From: Hyperoplus lanceolatus
Taxonomy: Eukaryota > Chordata > Actinopteri > Uranoscopiformes > Ammodytidae
Assembly: GCA_026929865.2 (NCBI GenBank)
Contig: CM049405.1
Location: forward strand, 6,057,501-6,121,500
Length of the DNA: 64,000 bases
Direction: 5' to 3'
The position numbers were made by a program, and so were the translations under genes. Of the stretch, positions 51,750 through 61,615 are shown piece by piece (positions within the stretch are counted from its first letter, which is position 1; each line of letters begins with the position of its first letter). The notes under the pieces are model-generated. The model searched no databases, had not been told where the DNA came from, and saw nothing but the letters and a program-made list of their open reading frames with translations.

Positions 51750-54700
51750 TGGTGTCAGAAGCTGGACTTGGAGAGTAAGGATTTTTGTTTTTTGGAAAAG
51801 AAAAAAGTTGGAAAAGCCTCGGAGTATGCTAGCACGGTGAGCAGCTAAGAGCTACGCTAATAACCCACGGAGAGGACATCGTTAGCATAATTACGTTCCG
51901 GGAGAGAAAGAGGACACACCAACGCAAAGATGCAAGCATTACAACCACCACCCAACCTTCAGTTGACAGGTAATGTGGCTGAAAATTGGAGGAGATTTAA
52001 ACAACGCTTTATGTTGTACCTGACGGCGATCGGTGCGGACGAGAAGTGCGCTAAGATGAAGGCGTCAGTTTTCTTGCATGTTGTGGGTGAAGAAGCGCTG
52101 GAGGTATATAATAACTTTCAGTTCCAAGACGACGCGAGCAAAATGAAATTGGATAAAATACTTGAGAAGTTTGAGGATTACTGCATCCCTAAAGAACGTG
52201 ACATTTGAGAGACACAGGTTTTTCACGGTGTGCAGAAAACGGGAGAAACTGTTGATCAATATGTAACGGACCTGAGGAACGAAGCAAGACGTGTGAATTC
52301 GGAGAGCTGACTGACTCGTTGATAAAGGACAGACTTGTGTGCGGGATTCCAGATAATAGTCTAAGAGAGAGGCTGTTAAGGGAACAAGATTTGGACCTAG
52401 GAAAGCACTAAGAATGTGTAGAGCAGCAGAAACGGTGAAAACACAAGCAAAAGGCTGTTTAGTGAAGCTGCAACGTGGATGCTGTAAGAGAGATGCAAAC
52501 AGAGCATCAAGAAAAGAGCAGCTCCCGCGTAATACACCGGTGGCAGAGCGCACAGGGAAGGACATGTGATCGATGTGGCACGCAGCATGCACCCAGAAGA
52601 TGTCCCGCATATGGTAAAGTATGTCACAACTGTAACAAAAGACCATTATGCACAGCAGTGTAAAAACCAACAGAGCAAAGTTCATGCAGTGGATGAGAGT
52701 GACTCTGATGAGTTTTATGTGGATGTAGTGACAGAGCAGAACACAGTTAAAAGGACTGGATGATGACACTGAAAGTAAATGACACACACATTGCATTGAA
52801 ACTAGATACTGGAGCACAGGCAAATGTGATGTCAGAGGCAACATTCAACAAAATCAGACCCAGACCTAAAGTGCATGCAACAAAAGTGAAAGTACGTGGA
52901 TATTCAGGAGCAGCAATACCTGTGAAAGGAAAATGCTTGGTGAAAGTGACACACAAGACAGAGAACACTCACTCGCATTCGTCGTGGTGCACAGAGACGT
53001 GCAGGCCATATTAGGTTTAGCTGCTTGTGAGAGACTGAACCTGGTGAAGAGAGTGCTTGTGGTGGAAAGTGAAGGAGAAACAGTCTATGATGGACTGATG
53101 GAAGAGTACAGTGACCTGTTTCAGGGTTCGGATGCCTTCCTGGAGAACACACAATCAGAGTGGATAAAAATGTGCCACCAGTTATTAATCCATGTCGAAA
53201 AGTGCCATTTGCTCTTCAAAAGCCACTGAAAACCGAGTTGGATAGGATGGAAAGCCTCAACGTGATCGAAAAGATTGATGAGCCAACTGACTGGGTGAGT
53301 TCGCTTATTATTGTAGAAAAGAAAATGGCAAGCCTAGAGTGTGCATGGATCCCAGAAACTTGAACAGCATAAAAGAACACTCAACTCCCACAAGAAGAAA
53401 TAATGTCACAGTTTGCAAATGCAAAGTACTCAGCAAGCTAGATGCATCATCCGGTTTTGCAAATGAAGCTGGACAACGACAGTTCAAACTGTGTACATTC
53501 AACAGCCCATTCGGTAGATATAAGTTTCTTCGGTTACCATTTGGCATAGTTCAGCACCTGAGGTGTATCATAAGACAATACACATGATCTATGAACATCT
53601 GGAAGGAGTGGACACATCCATGGATGACACATAGTATGGGGAAGTACAAAGCTGAACATGATGAGAGGCTAAAACAAGTTCTCAAGGCAACAAGAACAGC
53701 AAACTTAAGGCTGAATAAAGAGAAATGCCAGCTGGGGTGCAAGAACTGACATTTGTGGGGGACATCCTGAGCAGCGGGGCATCAGACCAGATCCCAGGAA
53801 GTGTCTGCAATAGAAAACAGCCAAAGCCACAATGTAAGAGGACATACAAGTTTAAGGCATGATAAACTACATGGGAAAATTCATACCCAATTCTCTGAAG
53901 CATGGCACCTCTGAGCAGCTGACTGAGAAGAAGAAGATGGATGAGTCATGAACTGAAAAGTCATGAGAACTGAAGAACAGCTCACATTGGAACAGTTCTG
54001 AGGTTCTATGATCCAGTGAAGCCCATAAAAATCTCATCAGATGCATCACAGAGTGGCTCGGGTTCTTTTACAAAAATATGATGACTGCAACCAATCGCAT
54101 ATGCATCAGCTCAATGACAGCGAGGCGATATGCACAAATCGAAGCGCTCAGCATAACATATGCCTGTGAAAGATTTCACCAGTTTGTTTCAGGACAGAAC
54201 ATAAGGTTGAGACTGACCACAAGCCGCTGATCGCATTGTTTCAAAACCACTCAATGACTGCCCACTGAGAATACAGAGGATGATGAGTGCAACGCTACTC
54301 GCTGAATGTAATGTATACCCCGGGCAGCTGATGTACACAGCGGACACATTGTCAAGAGCAGTGACCCACAGGAGCCGGCGCACACTAAGATGAGTGATGA
54401 CGTGGATGTTTATGTGAACATGATCACAAGGCACTGCCAGTAGCAGACAAATGGAGCTCATAAGGACAGAGACATCCGAGATGAAACACTAAAAGGCCGT
54501 GTAAATCACACGAGGGGTGCCCATGTAAGCAGGGTTGTCACCGACCACAGAATACGGAACTGCAGGCAGAACTGTCGGTGGTAGGAGACGTATCTATAAA
54601 GGAGCAAGATAGTCATCCCAGAGTCTGCGAAAGAAATGCTCAGAAAATCACGAAGGGCTCTTGGGATTGAAAAAGTAGAAAGGCGTGCCGAACAACCAGA

Positions 54701-55316
54701 GCAACGAGGCAACGCAAAACAGTTTGGTATCACGAAGCATAGAGCTGACCACTTAAGCCGCCCAGGCCGACAGCCATATCAAAGGTGGCTGACCTTTGTT
54801 TGGCAAACACAGTGGTGCAGCATACCCTGTATCAGAGCGAGGCCCAACCCGTAAACCCGAAGCCATCCAGCCCACACAGACACTACAGTGAAGACAACCC
54901 ACTACCCGCAGCAGTTGGCCAAAGCGCCGCGGAAAGACGTGTAAGCAGGGTGTTCAAACGCGTGCACCCACTAGTGCGGTGCCACCTAGGGACCGCCAAC
55001 GCAGAGAAGGGAGGCGCAGGCCGGCAAAAACACATGATAAAGGACAGACACCTGAAGCACGGTGTAGTGAGCCAAGTAAAAATACGGTCACGAAAGCACC
55101 AAAGCCTCCCAAGGGGGAGATATACCACCCGCGCAAGGGAACAACTGGACATCAGTGATAGAACTGGACATCAGTGCTGCAGAAGCCTGGACCTCGGATA
55201 CTCTCACCTGTCACCAGTTCCTGTGCAAGACTGCCCTTCAGAAGGGTTCCAGGGCTGTGAAGCCACCACAGAGACTTATTGAACAGTTTTAGGATATGAG
55301 ATGGTTGCAGTGTTTA

Positions 55317-55347
<31 letters not shown>

Positions 55348-55550
55348 GAGGGGATCGTGAGTATTGTTGTAAAGTTATGAGTTTATACTTTCCTAGAATA
55401 TTCTAATGTTATTACACTGCAGTTGAAAGGATTTAAATAGGTAACTGTTGCAGTTAATAATTACAGTTCATATGAGTTAAAGAGCAGTATTGAAAATGAA
55501 GTATGTGTTGTTATATAAATGTTTTACATTCTTATTTTAAGAAAGGGAGA

Positions 55551-55746
55551 TGTAATGACACAACATGAGTTATTAGACTGTCACGCAGAGCATGGAGTTA
55601 GACTGATGAGTTGACGGCAGTTCGGTGTTAACAATAGGAGAGGGGAGTTAATGTTACCTCGTGTAGCCTAATGCTTCGTAAACATAAAGGACTTCTCTTC
55701 AAGCTACCTACAGTGTGTTTATTGAAGAACCCAACAAAACATTACA
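55551..55746 (+). repeat. 3' LTR of the gypsy element
   Basis: 196 bp, nearly identical to the 5' LTR over its last 130 bp, and followed by the GTTAC duplication. Confidence 0.93.
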
Positions 55747-56129
55747 GTTACATTACAACAAGGCACAAGCTATTGTTTCTGCAATTGGGTATTGCCTGTT
55801 AGTCATTTATCAAATAAATTACTGCGTGAAGTGTTAATTATATAACCTAAAGTAAACCTAAACAACACTAAATATTCAGCATACTGATCAATTCACATGC
55901 TGTACCAATGACAAACTCCGCCGACATTAGTTGTGTTCATCACGTCATATCTTTTTTTTTTGGGCTAGCTTGTTAAGCAGGAGAGTCGCTAATTTATGCT
56001 CAGCTGTGTGGCGCTGCATGATAGAGGCTACTTTAAAACAGAGACAAATAAATGCAAGTTATAGCTTGGCAACTGAGGCTTAGGGGGCAAACAATACGCT
56101 CTTGACTCCATTCATGTATGTGTTACCTC

Positions 56130-57212
56130 CAGTGTTGGGAATAACGCCGTTTAAAATAACGGCGTTAGGTAACGCCGTTCTTTTTTCAGTAACGGGGTAA
56201 TCTAACTAATTACTTTTTCCGTCGTTACAACGCCGTTATCGTTACTGAACGTTAAATGCGGTGCGTTACTATGAATTGATTGAATAAACTGTGTAATCCG
56301 AACGCACCCCTGGCTCCATACTGCTAGTGAGGAGACCGGTGTGTTTTAAGTTGTGTTTTATTCAGTGTGGATGACATTACAACTGTCAGTTAGCGCCACG
56401 TCAGTCAGCCGGAGCGCCTGTTTAGTGAAGTTTCTTTTCTTTTTCTCTCTGTTGTGTGAGCCTGCACTTTGCCGCAGTAATTACCTATCAATCCACGGTC
56501 GAAACGTGCCCTCCTGAGTTTGTTTGCATCGCCCTTGTGAGTAAGTGCATGGAGTTTTCCCATCTCTATAAGTTATAATTTATGCACGTTATTAAACGGC
56601 GCGATTCGCCGGTTGAAACAGCTGTTTAGCGTGTCACCACAAGCCGAATATTGTACTGTTCTTTTCCTGGGATCTGTATGCTGCTGTGCATGTTAAAGAA
56701 GGAAATAAACATAGGATAAATCCTTACCCTCCTCTCATCGTCTCATGCTTCATAGTCTGACGTTTTTGGCCTTAAGTAGTGTTTTATTATTTAGGCTACT
56801 ATAGTGGTTTTAGCCGACACCCCTGAAGTGAATCCAGTGATATAGCAGATCAGCACGGTACATTCAGCAGTTTCCTCTACTACTTTTGTTGAGAACAAAA
56901 TACTTGAAGTGCAGGATAAACCTCTTGCTGTCTATTGATGTGCAATACACATTGAAGGTTATGTAGCCTACAAGTAGGCCTGCCTGTTTGTTCTACTCAT
57001 TTCAACTGACTTGTGAAAACTGCTCAGAAAAATCAATTTTTTTTGACATATAGCAACTTTTTTTTTACAGTAGGCTAACGCAAATAGTTACTTTCCCTGG
57101 TAACTAATTACTTCTATTATAAAGTAATTCAGTTACTAACTCAGTTACTTTTTGGAACAAGTAGTGAGTAACTATAACTAATTACTTTTTTAAAGTAACG
57201 TTCCCAACACTG
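56130..57212. mobile_element. hAT-type MITE nested in the larger hAT element, 1083 bp
   Basis: The ends CAGTGTTGGGAATAACG and, inverted, CAGTGTTGGGAACGTTAC are flanked by the 8-bp duplication GTTACCTC (56122-56129 and 57213-57220). The subterminal parts are full of AACGCCGTTA-type inverted motifs and AACTAATTACTT repeats. There is no transposase frame. Confidence 0.92.
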
Positions 57213-57634
57213 GTTACCTCGCTGGTGGGGCAGGGCAGGCTGGGGAGTGTGTGTGCAGCAGCTGTGAACTACGCGCCTCCATTTGTGTCCACTCTGCGCG
57301 TTCACGTTGACAAAGGAAGTGTGTGCGGAGGGGGAGGAGGGGGGCATATTTATTGGGGCATTATTGTCAAACGTTATTAATCGTTGAGCATTTTTAGATG
57401 ATAATGTATGTCGGCATAGGCCACATACACTGTAAAAAAAAAAAAAAAAAAAATGAACGACCGAACTTTCAGATTTTTTTTTTTTTTTTTTTTTCAAAAG
57501 GGCACTTGATTGGGCCAGGGGAAAAGGGCAGGTGCTTCAGCACCACTTCAGGTCTACCTGTGCACGCCACTGCTTGATGGATATGCACATTTTATGTCAG
57601 CCCGAAAATGTTGCCTATAATGTGTATCCCAGCC

Positions 57635-57718
57635 TGGTCGCCACTCTTCTGGTTCTGAAGCTGTAAAGGAGAAAGGAGAAGCTGGAGGAAGGCAAGCTGC
57701 TCCACATCCTCTTTATGA
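57635..57718 (+). pseudogene. Relic of parp4 penultimate exon, first copy upstream of lectin D
   Basis: GCCACTCTTCTGGTTCTGAAG and GAAGCTGGAGGAAGGCAAGC match the ATLLVLQL..EKLEEGKLL part of parp4 exon 29024-29156, with an in-frame TAA. It is the longest and clearest of the relics. Confidence 0.88.
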
Positions 57719-57793
57719 CAAATCATCTCAACACCTATAGAACTTTACACTTCCTCATAAATTAAAGAAATGTGTTTGGTATTTACGTGTACT

Positions 57794-57866
57794 GGCTGGT
57801 GGCAACTCAGGTGGCAACGAATGGAGAAGCTGGAGGGAGGCAAGCTGCTCCACACCCTCTTCTGCA
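57794..57866 (+). pseudogene. Relic of parp4 penultimate exon, second copy upstream of lectin D
   Basis: GGAGAAGCTGGAGGGAGGCA and TCCACACCCTCTTCTGCAC again match the EKLEEGKLLRTLFC segment. It ends 51 bp before the lectin D start codon. Confidence 0.8.
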
Positions 57867-58019
57867 CACATGCTGCAGAGCTGACACTATAGAAAGTAGT
57901 TGTCCACCTTATGAGCGATGGAAGACGAAAGCTATGTCAATGTTGATAGTGCAACAAGACCTGTCAACCCAAGACCTTCAACCAATCAGACAAGTAAGAG
58001 GTTTTGGTGAGACAAAGTG

Positions 58020-58590
58020 GGTTACAGAGTGAAGGTTTTCATATACCTCGGGTCTTGTTCACGAGTAAGGGAACAATGGAGCTTGAGATTGAAGGGAGGA
58101 TCGGAGCAGCAAGGGCGGTTTTGCACTTGCTTAACCGCACCATTTTGACGAAAAGAAAGCTGAGCCAGAATGCAAAGCTCTCAATCTACCAGGCGATCTT
58201 TGTTCCCACCCTTACCTATGGTCATGAAGGCTGCGTCATGACCCAAGGCACGAGATTGTGGGTAGTGACCGAAATGGGTTTTCTCAGGAGGGTCTCCCTT
58301 AGAGATGGGGTGAGAAACTCAGTCATTCGTGAGGAACTCGTGGGAGAGCCCCTTCTCCTTTGCGTAGAAAGGAGCAAGTTGAGGTGGTTCTGGCATCTGG
58401 TAAGGGCCTCTCCACCGAGTCCGGCCAAGGACTAAGTGGAGAGATTATATCTCCATGCTAGCCTGGGAACACCTCGGGATCCCCCTGTCAGAGCAGGTTA
58501 ATGTGGCCCGGGAAAGAGAGGATTGGGGTCCCCATGCTGGAGCTTATGCCCCCGCAAGCCAACCTCGGATAAGCGGTCGACGATGAGTGA
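58020..58590 (+). mobile_element. LINE reverse-transcriptase 3' fragment in lectin D intron 1
   Basis: The frame 58004-58435 encodes the end of a non-LTR retrotransposon polymerase: IEGRIGAARAVLHLL, LSIYQAIFVPTLTYGHE, MGFLRRVSLRDGVRNS and LRWFWHL are hallmarks of the widespread fish LINE C-terminus. The 3' end finishes with CGGATAAGCGGTCGACGATGA. It is 5'-truncated. Confidence 0.85.
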
Positions 58591-60216
58591 GAGAGGCTGA
58601 GGCGCTGAATCAGTATGATTCCAAAGTCTGGGTTTATTATTGTATCTATGACTGTATTAACCAGTCTTCTCTCTGCTCAGGTCCAAATGGCTCTAAGAGA
58701 TTTCATGGAGCTGTTGTTCTGGGTCTGCTGAGTGTTTGCCTGCTGGCTGGGCTCGTCGGCCTCACCATCCACTGTGAGTCTAAATGGCAGTAAGGATTTA
58801 TGATTTCAGGAGCATTTATCTGATTGTGTTTTATTTGGATGTCTGCTTTAGTTTTTTAATGTTGTTATTCTGTACTGACTTTATTTTCCTTCTGTCGTAT
58901 TTCAACACGTACTGTATAAAACATGTATTTTTAAGGACCTAAGCAGGGAACATTTTGACTTCTGTAAATCTTATTCCTGTTCCTTTACGACTTTTCACTA
59001 AGATGTAATGTGAAGTGGAAAAGAATTTCCTCTTGGGGACAATAAAGTCTAAAGTCTAAGATGCAAAAGGTATTTTGTGTTCAGGGGACATTATAGAGAA
59101 AAAAGGAAGAAGTAATCTGTATTTGCTTAGCAATTGTCATTCACAGGATGTTGCGCAGAGTGATTTGACAGTTTGGCACACAACAAACAGTAAATAAGAT
59201 AATATGTAATTCATTTGAGAGAATAAAACATATTACTACACGTACAGGCGGCATCTAAATAATACATAAATAATTCCATGAAATCGTAATAAAAAAGGAA
59301 AAGATGAAAATAATTTTAATACATTTAAATATAGATATATAAAAATAAATACAAAGAGAAGAACAATAGAGGGGGATATTACTGATTAAAAGATGCTTTG
59401 AAAAGGTATAGATAGACAGATACTTTATTCATCCCCTTGGGTAAACTTAGCTATCTATAAGCTCACGTAGTCAGTCAACTATTGTTACTGATTAAAAGAT
59501 GCGTTTATAAGGTATGTTTTCAGCTGCAGTTTGAAAATGTTTACTGAGCTTGCATCTGTCTCTTTTTTGTATGATCTGGTATTTGATTCATTTGTTCACT
59601 TGATCATGAAATGAAGATAAAGTGCCTCTTGTTTGATTTTATACTATGACTCCAAATGATGTTTAGCTACAGAAGTCTCCGCTCTCAAAGCCGAGCTGAG
59701 TGAGCGACTCCAGACCAGTGATGAGGCGTTTTACTCCATGACTAAAGAAAAGACATGCTGAATGCCTTATGTGAGTGTACTTTGTGTATCTTCTTTGTGT
59801 GAATTGATCAATAAAGCAACTCTACTTACTTTACTTAGCACAAACACATATGAAAATATAAATATTTTTGTATTTTATAATCTCCTTCCCAGACTCAAAT
59901 GTATTGTCATTTTGTCATCTCAATGAGATTTATTTTTTCTTGTTAACTCAAACATAATGATTAGTGAGGTCAACCAAAGCAACATCACCATCTCAAGGTC
60001 CCAATATCTGTGAGAGACAAACAAAGCCATTATCTTTGACCCTTACTCTTGTCCATGTTTTATTGTTTCTTACAGGGACTTGTCCAGCAGGATGGATGAA
60101 GTTCACTCCTAGCTGTTATCTCCTCTCTGAGAAGTCTGATTTTTGGGACAAAGCTAGAAAGGACTGCAGGTCCCTGGGAGCTGATCTGGTGGTCATAGAC
60201 AGCGCTGAAGAACAGG

Positions 60217-60220
<4 letters not shown>

Positions 60221-60313
<93 letters not shown>
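60221..60313. repeat. (GT)n microsatellite next to a lectin D donor
   Basis: About 46 units starting 5 nt after the lectin exon 60076-60215. The same place in lectins A and C has a short GT run, so this is a local expansion. Confidence 0.95.
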
Positions 60314-60315
<2 letters not shown>

Positions 60316-61508
60316 GATAACTTGATATATTCCTACAGTCTTCATGGAGACTCACTGGTATGACATTTGCTAATTTGCACTTAAAAATATAAACTCGACC
60401 CTGTTCTACATATGGTAGGTGACGGTATCCTTAAAGATGAAGAACAAGAACAACAACTGAATTGCACCATATAATAAATCACAAAAAAAAATAATATAAT
60501 TGTATTGTAATCAATCTATAAAGTTTATTTCACACTGTTAGGGGTGGTGGGAAGGGGGTCACGAAAGACCATTAACCAACCACCTGGTATTACATCTTCT
60601 TTGCCCACCATTTCTACGATTGTGTCCTTGAGCAAGGCACTCCAAACTGCTCCAGAAGCGCTGTACTATGGCTGACACTGCGCGAGGACGCTCTCTGCAG
60701 TGTGGTGTCTTCAGTGGGGATATGCGCGAAGGCAGATTTTAAAGTGTCCTTAACTTAACTTTACATTTAACATCTTGAATACATACAAAACTAAGATATA
60801 AATACTTTGATCTTCTCTTTTTTCATTGAACAGGAATTCCTCTATAGCTCCGACGATACAAAGGGCCTGGATTGGTTTGACTGACATAATTGAGGAAGGG
60901 ACCTGGAAATGGATCAATGGAGCTCCACTGTCTCTACAGTAAGGCAGGAAACACAATAAAAGTTGTATGTCTAATGCATTCACAACTGTTTAATTGAAAT
61001 TCAGCAAGTTTCCAACACGATGCTACTCTACCACTTAGCGAAAAAATATTCCATCTACTGTAGCAAGCAAATGGTGCTATGGCTCTTATAATCAGACCTC
61101 TCCTTGCCATTTCCGTTGAGGAAATATTTACAAATATATTGTAAGTTACATAGGTCCACATCCCAGCAGCACACTGAATAGCATAGCATGAGTAGGATGT
61201 GATCATGTCAAACATTAACATCCTTGTTTGTTGACCTGTTAGGTACTGTTGGGCACCACAGCCTGATAATGGAGTTGGACCTGAAGGTATTGGGGAAGAG
61301 GACTGTGCCCATATCATGAATGATGAAAAAGTCATTGCTCAATTGATAACAAGGACAAACATCTGACATATTTAATGAACTCATCCAAATGGGTCTTGAT
61401 TCTTCACAAAACTGTCGAGAAATAAACTTTTCAATATTGCAGTGATAGATTACACTTCTTGCTGACCTGACCATATACAGCATCTCCAATGAATGAACCT
61501 CAGTTACT

Positions 61509-61615
61509 TTATATAGAAATCTGAGGCTCAAATATGCTGCCAGTCTGCCAAACGTTGCTGTTGACATGGTTGTCGCCATCACACATAGTGTTAAATGTCT
61601 GCTCCTGATCCCCAA
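61509..61615 (-). repeat. Duplicate of the end of the CALHM-like last exon
   Basis: AGAAATCTGAGGCTCAAATAT and the following text repeat 61627-61735 in direct order. It lies immediately past the stop codon of the CALHM-like gene and is the same relic type as at 40950 and 50015. Confidence 0.8.

Larger units (their letters stand above)
51544..55746 (+). mobile_element. Decayed Ty3/gypsy LTR retrotransposon, 4.2 kb
   Basis: It is bounded by LTRs with TG..CA ends and by the 5-bp duplication GTTAC (51539-51543 and 55747-55751). A primer site TGGTGTCAGAAGCTGG starts at 51750 and a purine tract AAGAAAGGGAGA precedes the 3' LTR. Recognisable coding remnants: gag from 51930, a CCHC knuckle near 52565-52605, an aspartic protease motif LDTGAQ near 52800, and reverse transcriptase text (VIEKIDEPTDWVSS, LDASSGF) at about 53250-53460. 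Stops and frameshifts interrupt every part, so it cannot be autonomous. Confidence 0.93.
50605..57572. mobile_element. hAT-type element holding two later insertions
   Basis: The ends CAGTGGCGTGCACAGAC and, inverted, CAGTGGCGTGCACAGG are flanked by the 8-bp duplication CTTGATGG (50597-50604 and 57573-57580), as in hAT elements. Without the gypsy element and the inner hAT it would be about 1.7 kb. A minus-strand frame at 51327-51521 (KKGEIKKEKERELQQAAQ, then SSLLSWMK) looks like the N-terminal exon of a zinc-finger/hAT-type transposase, so the element is probably an internally deleted relic of an autonomous one. Confidence 0.85.
57918..61366 (+). pseudogene. Lectin D: disabled C-type lectin gene
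   Basis: Exon remnants: 57918-57993 (MEDESYVNVDSATRP), 58681-58773 (membrane span, two codons shorter), 59667-59770 (neck), 60076-60215 (CPAGWMKFTPSCYLL), 60834-60938, 61243-61366. The neck exon lacks one A in the run 59748-59751 and hits TGA. Exon 60834-60938 is 105 instead of 110 nt, which breaks the frame before WIGLTD. The last exon keeps QPDNG and GEEDCAH but has lost the WND half to a deletion. A LINE fragment sits in intron 1. Skipping the neck exon would repair only the first lesion, so this is very probably a pseudogene. Confidence 0.85.

Noticed and set aside
52065-52844. 259-codon minus-strand frame within the gypsy element
   Set aside because: It is antisense to gag/pol remnants and hydrophobic without any recognisable domain. 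I treat it as a shadow frame.
59667-59770. Lectin D as a functional gene with a sequencing error in the neck
   Set aside because: One missing A could be an error, but the 5-bp loss in exon 60834-60938 and the deleted WND half of the last exon are independent lesions.
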